A DNA stretch of 64,000 nucleotides from Apteryx mantelli. Its lineage: Eukaryota; Chordata; Aves; Apterygiformes; Apterygidae. Each line of letters begins with the position of its first letter. Position 1 is the first letter of the stretch. The position numbers and the translations under genes were made by a program. The notes beneath the pieces are model-generated. The model ran no database searches and was not told the origin of the DNA. It worked only from the letters and a program-made list of their open reading frames with translations. The stretch spans positions 14,663,001 to 14,727,000 of the forward strand of contig NC_089991.1 of the NCBI RefSeq assembly GCF_036417845.1, in the 5' to 3' direction. Below, piece by piece: positions 53,401-64,000 of this stretch.

Positions 53401-56400
53401 CACAAGCAGAAAAGAAAAAAGATAGTTACACTAACATGCCTTTCATCTAGGTTCAATTAATGTAAATTGAAAATTTCTGCAAAAATTTTTCGCATCAGGT
53501 TCATCTTTCTTATTTTAATAGATTACATGTTTTTTGTATGCTTTCTGTCTTTATGGAACAGGCAGGGCTGTTGATACTACCTGACAGTGAACTTTATGTT
53601 TTTAATTGCATGCAGTGACAATAGCAAAACAATAAAACAATCTGTTGGAAGTTCACTATTGCTGGTCAATAGTTTATACAGTAAATTTCTTGTAATAAAT
53701 GTTTCTGTGGAAACATGGAAGAACATTTTGAGTCACTTAAAAAATATAGAGATCACTCTCAACTTCATTTGGAGGCAAGGCACTACTTTATAATTGAGTC
53801 TCTAAAGACAGCCATTCCACCTCTTCCATCGATTTTCTGTACATTAGCTTCCATAACTAATAACTAGATTTCCATATTACTACAAACATCATTCACCTAG
53901 TACTTGGAATAGGCAACTGATGCTTTAGAAGAAACAAAAATGCTACCTCCTGCTGGCTTATATAGATATAAAGAATATATATGTGTGTGTATATGTATCT
54001 TTAGCCAATTACAACTTATATACATTTTTTTTTCTATTGGGTACTTACCAATTCCTCTTCATTTCTAAAGACATATAATAGATTACAGGGATACATTAAG
54101 GAATTTTTAATCACCAAGGAGTCAACAAACCCCCTCACTCCCAAAATTACAGTGACATGCTTGAATAGATCACAAACTGAATTAATAGAGCAGATAGATA
54201 GAAAATAAATAGCTGGAATATGTACTAGGAATAGCCACCATTAAGCTGGATCAATTCTTGTGGACGATCGGAGTAGTCCCACCTCATTGGCATTTAGATA
54301 GCTTTGGTCAATATGCAATGCTGAGAAGTAGTTAGAGTCACTTTAACCCGTTTCTTTGTCACATGATACTGTTCCTTCTTCCTCCTATTAATGAATTCCC
54401 TTAATCAAAAAGGTTTATAACTGAAACGGGGCAGAGCAGCTGTAAGAAAATTGCAAGATGTTCAAGGAATATGTTTGCACACATTACTTGGACTTTGTCC
54501 ATCACATACGTATCAAAACATTCCAACTTAAAGCACTGAAAAGACGGGCTGATTCATGATCAGTGCAGGATCCAAGTCCTTTTAGCTTCACTCTTGTGGC
54601 CCATAACATCTGTGGCTTTCAGAGAGTGATGAAGCCAGTAATATCAAGTTCAGTTGCTCTCTGAAATCATAGTTAAGTATCAGTGATCTCGAGAAATATG
54701 CTCCACACATCCACATCAATTTTATATTGCACTTAGTTAAAAAGCAGGTAATATCATCATTTCTTCATTTAAATTCGTAACCCAGTCTTGAGCAGAAAAC
54801 TTCACATACTATCTTATTACACCTAAGTATATTGAAGCCGCCCTTATCACTTGCCTCATACCTTCAATATCATATTATTTAAGAGATTGTTTTCTTTGTA
54901 TCTTAATAGATTAGCTTTTATTTAATAATAGCATTTTTATCAAGATGCTGTAACAGATTTCTCTGTCCAGTTCGATCGTCATACATCCAATCGTTGTTCA
55001 AAATAATTACAGAAACTCAGTCTTCCTCTGAGGTTTGTCATACACAAGTAATTATTTACAGATGTGGCATACCTAATCCCTTAAAAAGTGCATAATGGCA
55101 CAACTGCATGTGTACTAAGGAGCCCAACCCTTAACTTTTAGAAAAATTATTTTTAAGCAGGAGGAAGATTTTTCAAAGGCACCTAAATCCCACATCAGTA
55201 CAAACTAAGAAATCCTGTATCTCTGTATGGATTTCAGTGTACATTTGATGAACACATACCTTTAAGATTAAGTATTAAACTGTACTTCTGAAAGTTTTCC
55301 TGTAATTTATCGCCATTTTCAGAAGAAAATGGGATTTCGTTGATATAAAGGTCATGGCAATTTTTGCTTCCATCTCTAACAGGCGCTATGAGCACCGAGC
55401 TTCTGGCTCCATCTCCTGACTCATCTCTTCCACCCCTCCTGCCCTGAATTGTCCTGCCTATGGCCCCTCACCTCTCCTGCCAGGGTTTACATTACAGGAA
55501 AGGGGGAAAAAAAACCAACAAATCCCAACAACCAGCTCTCAGACCCATCCCACAAACCAGATGAAAGCCCCGGCTAGTTGCCAAGAAGACAAAATAATTG
55601 CAGCATCCAAACCAGCATGACCTTGTTGCTCAAATTTTGCTGAAACCTCTGACCTCAGGGCTCTCATAGAAACACTCCAGACCCTCACGTCTCCTCCAGC
55701 CCTGCTTGCAGCAACAAGTGCAGCAGGGTTTATTTTGATCTTTATCTTCTTTTGAGTTTTGTTGCTTTTTAAAAGCTCTGTGCAGTTTAAGAGATAAAAT
55801 TCTCCCCAATGAACTCAGATTCTCTTGTGCAAATGTCATCAATAATCAAAGTGTTTAGTTTTTGTCAATGTTGACTTCTTCACTCAAAAATAAAATGCAG
55901 CAATTGAATCACCATGAATAGAGCAGACTGGCCTGAGTGTTTCTGGAAAAAAACAACACATACACACACACACTGTGCCTTTCCCAGCAAAATTCAAAGT
56001 ATTTTTCTGTTTTGTAAATGAGAGGAAACAGAGAACTATAGAGTTAAATAAGTAGGTAAAGAAGAGAAAATCAGAAATTCAATGCAATCATGTGAAGTGC
56101 ATTCAATCCCTTGCATGAGAGATACCTGCTTCATTTTTCCAATCTTGTTTGTTCAAACTGTCTTGATCACCTGCAATAATTTATTTCCTTTGATAAGACA
56201 CATAAATAACACTGAACTGAATTAATTTTTTCTAATGGTATATATGAGTTCTGTTAGGGTTTGAAAATTATTTTTTAAATAAATGTATCAAAAATGCAAG
56301 CAGGACAGAGCACATATAGACACTATTCACGGGAGAGAGAAACCAGATTAGAGTACTTTTATATACCGCCAAATGGTATCAATTTCTGCTTGGAATCTGT

Positions 56401-57108
56401 TAAACAAGTAAGAAGCAATCAGTGGAAAATTATCATGTAACAGACTATAGTATTATCTTATTAAGAGTTTGTACTAATGGGGGCAATCTGTATATGGTGT
56501 GTTTTCTCCTCGGGAATCATTAGATTCCTGAATCCTGAAATATTATGAGGCAAAATAATGTGGAGGATGAGAAAAAGCTTTAAGAAAATAGCTTTATTTA
56601 AAGAGGTAATTAGATATAAAGGGCATAATGTTGATAGCAATTATTGCTGATAGCCTGAAATTTTTATAGACAAGGGGCTATTCAGTAGTCACTCCACGGT
56701 ATTACCATTCTCCATTTGAAACTACACTGTATTTTACTTGCACATCTGTTACCACAAGCAGCATCTTCCTAATACTCTATAATTACTACTGCACAACCAA
56801 ACTATTCTAAACTACTGCTGCTTCAACTTTTACAGCAGGTATGTTAGCCAGAGAAACATTAATGTACTAGAGAAAAAAAAAAAAAAGAAAAAAAAAAGAA
56901 AGTATAGCGCAGACAAAAGTGACCACAGGGCACAGAAGTGACCAAATTAGTGGTAAATCTAGAGTCAGAATTCAAATCTGTTTCCCAGGCTGGTGCTATC
57001 CCTAATGCCAGCTGCTCACTCTTACTGAGACACAGATCTCATAACTGAATTTCATGCCCAAAGCACAAGATTTTGTACCTAGCAACAAAAATTAGTGACC
57101 TGATCCAT

Positions 57109-57150
57109 AATCACAGAATCACAGACAGAATCGCTGAGGTTGATAAGAAG
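57109..57150 (-). mobile_element. Short CR1 3'-tail remnant
   Basis: Read on the minus strand, AACCTCAGCGATTCTGTCTG is followed by TGATTCTGTGATT. This is the CR1 pattern of AACCTCA followed by ATTCTGTG tail repeats. Only the terminal 40 or so bases are recognisable. Confidence 0.5.
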
Positions 57151-59139
57151 AAACATATCTTCTCTTACGCCTTTAGGTAACACTCACTACGTGGAAACGT
57201 TCTCATCAGGTACAGTCCCCAGGGGCCTGTGACATTCCCTGTTCCTCTGCCTTGAAACAACTGTACTCACACATCCACTGGCAATTTAGTCATTCGCATG
57301 GCATGATGTCACCCAGTTGGCTTTTAATCCATCACAGCGTTATGAACCACACAGGAGCTGGCTGCAAAGGCTCTGGCCAGCACACGAGAAACTGAGTTTA
57401 GTGCCAGGCTGTGTTTACATAGCCTGGAAATTAGAAAAAGCAGGGAAAAATGCACACAGTGCTAGAGACGCTAAGCTTTGCTTCCATGTCACGGCATCAG
57501 TTCCTGCAGCCTGGAGGACCCATCATCCTAAAGATAACTTTGGAGTTAAGAAACTTACTCTGAGGTAATCTAGAGATATAAATACTTATATAAGAGGGTA
57601 TTTTTCTGCCATACAACAAGATGACTGATCATTTCCAGCACAGTCCCTAGCCCTGTGATATAATGCATGATTATATCTAACCTGAAACCATCCTCATTTT
57701 GAATACACTACCTTGATTACAGCCTTTTAGGACTCAAATACATTTATATGAACACAGATACTCGCAGACAAGCATTAAGACACTCAGTCAAGTGAATATG
57801 AATAGGAAACACATTCCACAGACACCGGAAATGGGGATAAGAGGAAATTTCCAGTTTCACCAGCAGAAGAAACAAAAGAGAATATAGCTCAAGTGACCAG
57901 ACTGCAAAAGCACAGAACCAGCACACTGAGAAATCTGGGAATACCATCAGTCCCATTTGGACTGGAGAGGGACTTAGGCCTCCTCACTTCAGATGCCTAA
58001 GTCTGAGACTTAGGCTAGACAGATGGACAACTAGACTCCATCGGCATAAACTGGAGAGAATGAAGAACCTTCAGCAGATGAATCTTAAGATAGACAAGAT
58101 GAACTAATTATGGGGGGATACAACTCTCCCTTGCTCTCAGGGAGCCTCAGCAGTTCATTTAACCACATGCCTGATTTTTAGACATTTATCGTTCAGTGAG
58201 ACAAACCCTACTCTGAGACTGTGTTTCGTTATCTCTCTCAACATCTAGAAGAGTTCTTCAGAATCACTAAGCAAAATGACATTTTCCAGAACTGAAGGAT
58301 CTAATGCCTTTTACTATTGGCCTCATACTATACGGGGGTGGAGGGGGGGGAGGAAATCAAAATACATTGTCCAGGCATGGACAACCATGCCCATGAAATG
58401 ATATGCTCAATTTGCCCATGAAATCATGCCACTTTCATGCCTATTGTAAACTGTGGACATTAACAGCCTCAAGAGATGTAAAGCATCACAGATATATCCA
58501 AGACAGCAGGGTATGCTGCTGGCACTTACCTGAACAGCATTCAAAAAGAGAAAGATGAATACAGAAACACCTCTCCTCCAAAGTGTTTGATGAGGGTAAC
58601 ACTGAGGATGCTAAATCCAGCATTCGATCCCTCTAGACCACCTTTGGTACCTTATTTTGCTGAGCTGTTCATTTGCATTAGGATACAGTCTTCAGTATGG
58701 CAATCATATAGCATTTTTTCCACACAACTCCCTTCACTGCACAGAGAAAGCCAACAGTGACTTATGAAGATGATTCTCTCAGAAAATATTTTAATGTCTA
58801 AAAATAATTGTGTACATAGATATCTCATTGCACCTTGTCCTTTCACATTACAGTCTCCCAAACTGAGCCTTAATTTCTCTTCCACAGTCACTAATTAAAA
58901 AAGTAAGAATACATGAGAGAAGTGTAGTATTTGGGTGTACATATCTTCTTCCAGGGTGTCCAGAAAACCATGCGGAACAAACATAGACTTAATACATACG
59001 CAGTCATAGCCTTCATCATAACATAACAGAACTGTTCTTACACAGCGATGTATCAGATACAATCTCCTCAGTCCTCCTGCAATGTATTCAAAACCTTAGT
59101 TTTACACAGAGCCTGGAAGATGGCAATTTCCACTCAAAC

Positions 59140-59360
59140 AGTGACGGAAGCGGCCAGAGTCTAGAGCGCCAGATGATTTGCAAGGGGCTGAGCACTCCTG
59201 AACGCTGGCCCGACCAGGGGCACGGCCGATGCCTGCTGCCCCGGATCAGGCTGCGGCGCAGGGCGCGCGTCCCGGCTGGTGGCTCAGGAGATCTTCCCAG
59301 GGGACGAATCGCCACCGTCATGCGGAAACGCTGCTTCGTTTGGCAGCGGCCTCAGCAAAG
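59140..59360. promoter_or_regulatory. Second intragenic CpG-rich island
   Basis: About 220 bp with some 22 CpG dinucleotides by my count, densest around 59250-59275 (GCGGCGCAGGGCGCGCG). A plus-strand open frame of 99 codons (59173-59472) and a minus-strand one of 77 codons overlap it and look like GC-driven chance frames. I see no clear splice donor at its edges. It is a candidate orphan CpG island or enhancer-type element. Confidence 0.4.
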
Positions 59361-61604
59361 GTTCTCACTCGCCATGTTTAACAGGAGTTTCCCTTTTGGG
59401 AAACAAGCCAGTAAAAAGATTTCTAATCTCCTGTCACTGTGTTTGACTAATCAGTGCAAGTGTAACCCCTGACATAATGTATACTAGAGAAGATTTCAAT
59501 TGCACCACCTGTGAAATTTTAACAAAATCAGATACATTTTTATAGGGCATTAGTGATATATTACGACGGGTTATGTTACAAATCATCTTCACTGAGAAAA
59601 AAAGCTGAATGTAAAAACTTTCCATAACAGAAAGAAGTATTTACACTTAGGAGGAATATGAAGACTAAAACTCACTGCAACTCAAACATTTTTTCACATA
59701 ATAGTATTTCTATAAAACTAAGTGGTATTGTAGCCACAGTTGCAACACAAACTGCAATGCATTGAAATAATTCAGGTGTTTTCTTCAGAGTTATAAATGA
59801 AGCTTTTTAATTCCAGTTCCACTGGAAAAGGGTTTCACTCTATTATCCCTGTATGAGATCTTTCCCTCAGAGCTTCCTCTGAACAAAGCTATTGCTTCCA
59901 GTTCAGTTTGCCAAAGCCACGGTTACACTGTATTTCTATCGCTCCTCCGTGCTGGGCTCCCACACTCTAATGCCCAGAGCAGCACCCCACGATAACCGCA
60001 CTACAGCAGCTCCACAGATTTCCAGGCAGCAGGCCGTCAGCCTTCAGCATGCTTCAAACTAGATGCATCATTTCTCTTTTCATAGACATATACAGAAGGA
60101 AGAAGAAAGTTATGGTTCCAACGTTACGACTGCTTTGAGTAAAACTCATTCTTTGCATTGTTCTAGAAACACTAGCTTTCCTTATTCTAATAAACTAACA
60201 AGAAAAGACATCTCTCTTGCAATCATGTTACATAAACATCTCACCCAAAGAGATATAGCATTAGATTATATTTTAAGCTCCCATATGTCACTAGAATTCT
60301 TGCTGAAACAACCTTACAATGAAATCTTTATGGCAGATTTTTGTGGATTAACCAGTTTCCAGTTTTCTCTGACATTTTGTTAAAACTTTAATACTCTAAG
60401 CATCGGTATTTGACATGCTTTCCGACACTACTTTTGCCAAGCACCAGCATATGTTACAAAACAGTAAATGATGCCCTTTGATTTAGGACTTCTGGCAAGA
60501 AAGAAATTTTGCACTGATACTGCATAATGTTTTAAAAGCACTCAACTGAATAATACTTTCTTTCATGCACACATGACTGTTTCCACGTGTTTTGTTAGTT
60601 TTATAAGAAGCTGCTCAGATAGAATATTCAGAGAATGCGAAACTTATCTGCTGTTTAAATATGCCATCACTGCCTTTCCCTGTCATAACAGAAACCTAGT
60701 AAGGTTAATCAAATGTTACACAGAAAAGACAAATATTACATCTAAGGAGCAGGACATAGCACAATGCATCAGCAGATGGACAGAACTATGACATTTGAGG
60801 AGAGAAAATGCACAGCCTCTTCCTGCTCACTGGACAAAGACCATAGATCACACATTACACAAGTGCACTGGCAGGGGAGGTCCTTGCCACATCCACATTT
60901 GAAGAAATAATATTATTCTGTCTTCTAGCCTACAACATTGAAGGGTGAAGTTCTTCTTGCAAAATCTTAAGTTAAGAGAGGTCACTCTCAGATTGTAAAT
61001 GATGGATAATGAGAAGCCATGAAACATGCAGAATCCTAGCTAGATTTCTGTTTTATTCCCTGCATGTTCATCTAAGAAATCCTGGAAATACTTGCTGCAA
61101 TATGGCACTGTCAAATGCCGCAGCGTGGTCATCCCTGCAGGTTGTCCCTGCCAAGTCTGCCCTGTGCAGCAAAGTGGAACCGCGACCTCCCACGCCTCCT
61201 TCGCCCACGCTCCTTTGGGACACGGGCACCAGCCATAACTAGTACCTCACTGAGCTCCCCAAAAGAATGACGCCTGCAAAAATAATACCAGAAGAAACTA
61301 AAGGAAGATAAGAGGAAAAAAACTCTACTGATTTCTAGGGCAAGATACTGGAAGCAAGACAGGGTCAACAGAAATATATTAATTCCTAAGCAGCAACCCA
61401 GAACATTGCCAATTTCTTGAGCACCGCAAAGCCAGGAATACTGACAAACAGCAATAGCTCAAAACTCAGCAATGCTAGTTCCAGAGAACATTAAACAACA
61501 GCCTTCAATCAAGTTCACATTTTCCTGGATTATCATGTCATATGTCTCTATGGGATTTTCCTTCTACTGTCAGAATAAACAGAACCAAGGAATAAAAGAC
61601 ACTC

Positions 61605-61732
61605 AGAGTTCAAAAGCCATCTGGACACAGTCCTGGGCAAGGTGCTCTAGGTGACCCTGCTTAAGCAGGGGTGTTGGACTAGATGATCTCCAGAGGTCCC
61701 TTCCAACCTCAATCATTCTGTGATTCTGTGAT
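61605..61732 (+). mobile_element. CR1 LINE 3' end (bird type)
   Basis: The sequence follows the end of avian CR1 elements: GTTGGACTAGATGATCTCCA, GAGGTCCCTTCCAACCTCAA, then two copies of the octamer tail ATTCTGTG (61715-61730). It is 5'-truncated like most CR1 insertions. It is much less diverged than the other CR1 pieces, so it is the youngest insertion recognised here. The tail is one of the two reasons for placing the window in a bird or close relative. Confidence 0.9.
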
Positions 61733-62339
61733 ACTGAAGCCAGATCATGTCCTCAGCTAGTCATTTTTCTTCAGAAAAAAGATATACTGGTATTCTTCTT
61801 CTTTCAAGATATTTTCATAGCATAAAAATTACACGCACAAGGTAATTCAGAAAAAATACCCCTTTTCAGGGTTATTCTAGAGGAGGACCCAGTACAAATT
61901 TACAAAGTCAGATCCTATAAAGCTCAACATATTCTACAGCTATAAACATCAATAGATGCACTCATTATGCATACTGAAATACTGCCCAGCATGGACACCA
62001 ATAAACTATTCATTGTTTACTGGTCCTTGCGTGCATCTCAGGAGGAAACATGTGCCATCATGTGCAGAAAGTGCAGAACACCTTGTACTGGAAAACAAAA
62101 CAAAACCACTTTTACTCTTCTGAGATCTGAAAAGGCAGGAGAGAAAAGAAAGCAGGCAACACAAGAGGTTGCTCCCAGAGATGTTTATTGTAGCTCTGCT
62201 TCAGACTGGTAGGAGGGAAATGCAAATTCAGTCTTAGTCTTGAACTGTTAGTCAAGCATTGCGCGTGGTTTTAATGAACTGTTTATACAAGGATGCACCA
62301 GCATGAAATTATCAGGCTGCCATTCATGCAATAACTACC

Positions 62340-63425
62340 TATCTGCAGTGTTAGGAGGAACTATCTCCACAAGCCCCATCAAGCAGTTTCTCACTTGTTT
62401 TGAAAGACTTCCCATGGTGGGTGAAAGAGCCACAGAGCCGCAGTCTATCCCAGAGTCTCACTATGGTTATCGTTATACTTCCCCGTCCCCACCACGTTCA
62501 GTTTGAACTTCTACTGCTGGCTGCAACTTAAGCTCATTACTTTCTATACGAGCTAGAAAACACAGAACACAGAACAGAAACATCACAGAAAACAGATTAA
62601 TCCCTCGCTCTTTGCAGTACCTTTTGTATTTGAATATTTGAAGATTCATCCTCTCTTTTCCTTATATTCCTCTTCTCTTACCAGAACAATCCATATCTTT
62701 CATCATCTTTCTTCATAAATGATATTTTCCAGACCCCAGATTAACTTCACTGCTATCCCCTAGGCATTCTCTGATCAACACATGTCTTTCCTGAGGTGCA
62801 GCCCTGGAAGGACATAGTCCACCCACTGTGTCCTTACTACTACTGAATAGAGTGGAAAGATTACTGCAGGTATTTTACAAATAGTGGCTCCATTTATAAA
62901 TCCTGATGTCAGTCTTGCTGTTTTCACAACAGGCTAAAAAGGAGTCAGGGTCACGTTACAATCCATGGTATCTCCACAGGGTTGGTTTGTTTGTGCGTGT
63001 GTTTTTTTTTTTTAACCAGGACTGTCATCTAGCTAGTTATTTCACAATTCTTCAGTGCAATCTTAGGTGTAAAATCTGGAACCCCATTTTTTTCAAGGCA
63101 GCTCTCCAGCTACAGCTAGTTAAGATCCTTTAAAACCTAATTCTGTCTTTCAAGTTGCTCAAAGATTAAGGCAAGTTCAGTCATTTTCAGATCATTAATG
63201 AAAATACTGAAGATGGACTTGATTCAAAACTGAGTCCTTTCAGTAAACTTAATAATCACATTCTTAGTATCATTTTCCAAATGTGGTTTTCATCTAATCT
63301 GTGTTTCCCCACCTTGTTTATCAGATCATCATTTAAGACAATGTTAGAAGCCTTATTAATGTCAAAATATAGGACATCTAGTGCTTCCAAAGTACTCTGC
63401 TGTTCATAAATGGTCCAGGCGCCAC
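62340..63425 (-). mobile_element. Long degraded CR1 LINE fragment with reverse-transcriptase relic
   Basis: Read on the minus strand, 63387-63337 gives EALDVLYFDINKASNIV, a relic of the CR1 motif VDVVYLDFSKAFDTV; the same frame continues with DLINKVGKHRLDE. Then 63237-63191 matches the GSVLGPVLFNIFINDL coding block with frameshifts (for example TTCATTAATGATCTGAAAAT). From about 62810 to 62340 it follows the CR1 3' part: CAGGGCTGCACCTCAGGAAA, GGGTCTGGAAAATATCATTT, ATGAGCTTAAGTTGCAGC and GTCTTTCAAAACAAGTGAG. The octamer tail is missing and no frame is intact. It is an old insertion in the same orientation as GABRB2. Confidence 0.8.
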
Positions 63426-64000
63426 CACATGGGATCCTCCAATGAAAAGAAATGTTAGGTTCAAAATGGAAAGATAGTCATACAAATATTTCATGTCTGC
63501 ATTGTTAAAAAAAACAAACAAACAAACAGCTGAGTAGAGCTTTAAAAATAATATTTTGGCAAATCATTTTGTTGCTCATTTAAAAACATTAACATTTCCA
63601 ACTCGTACTGTGACTGCCTAGAGGTGATTTTTCTCTGGAGACTGTGCATTTAGAAGTGCCATTGTGCTGGCAGGGGCCTCGAGGGCTCCTCAGCTTGGCA
63701 GCAGAGGGTACAAGGTCCCAGCGTGCTGCCAGCTTTGCAAATACTCTGGCACATGTATTATTAAAGAAGTTTTGGAGTAAGGAGAGCAATCCCTTGTTGA
63801 TAGCTCCAACACAAGCAACTCAGAAAACAAATAATCACAGGTTCAGCAGGAAATCATCAGTAGTCAGACAGATTACACTCCCCGTAATGTAGCAGGGTAG
63901 AGACACAGACCACACGACCCTTCACATTTCTAGTGCCACTGAGCGGGATATACTGTTAAAGGCAGTAAGGAGTGACTGAGAATATACAGAATATCTATAG

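Overview
The window looks like avian (at least sauropsid) nuclear DNA carrying the 3' half of one large neuronal gene, GABRB2 (GABA-A receptor beta-2 subunit), on the minus strand. Two things support this. Four exons with correct phases and splice sites encode beta-subunit sequence from the loop F/loop C region of the extracellular domain to the C-terminus. Several CR1 LINE fragments are also present, one ending in the bird-type ATTCTGTG tail repeat. I found no prokaryotic-style genes, operons, CRISPR arrays or rRNA. The rest is AT-rich intron and flank.

Layout from right to left, in the direction of transcription. The interval 30967-64000 is one intron of at least 33 kb; the preceding exon, which should encode the Cys-loop region, was not found and probably lies beyond 64000. 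Exons follow at 30966-30829 (loops F and C), 29637-29485 (loop C, M1, start of M2), 28375-28131 (M2, M3, start of the cytoplasmic loop) and 8717-8370 (rest of the loop, RRRAS phosphorylation site, M4, stop). The intron between the last two exons is 19.4 kb. A long AT-rich 3' UTR probably runs from 8369 to about 2560, with a canonical poly(A) signal at 2579-2584 and an alternative at 6070-6079. The interval 1-2555 is downstream flank with no recognisable gene.

The non-coding part is not featureless. It holds two long degraded CR1 copies with recognisable reverse-transcriptase relics (about 24120-24965 plus, 62340-63425 minus) and two short CR1 tails (61605-61732 plus, 57109-57150 minus). There is a 320-bp hAT-like MITE with 17-bp terminal inverted repeats (11615-11934), with another probable ancient repeat just beside it (12005-12345). 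A striking 0.9-kb minisatellite is built of 25-26-bp units centred on CTAGAAC-N-GTTCTAG dyads (42265-43145). Two orphan CpG-rich islands lie deep in the intron (49930-50370, 59140-59360), the first ending in a consensus splice donor on the strand opposite to GABRB2.

The four coding exons work together: they build the C-terminal 293 residues of one pentameric chloride-channel subunit. I see no undescribed multi-gene system. The best leads are the dyad minisatellite, the orphan CpG islands, a cluster of Pumilio-type sites in the 3' UTR, and the expected alternative cytoplasmic-loop exon that I could not locate. Most open frames in the window are chance frames in non-coding DNA and are left out.
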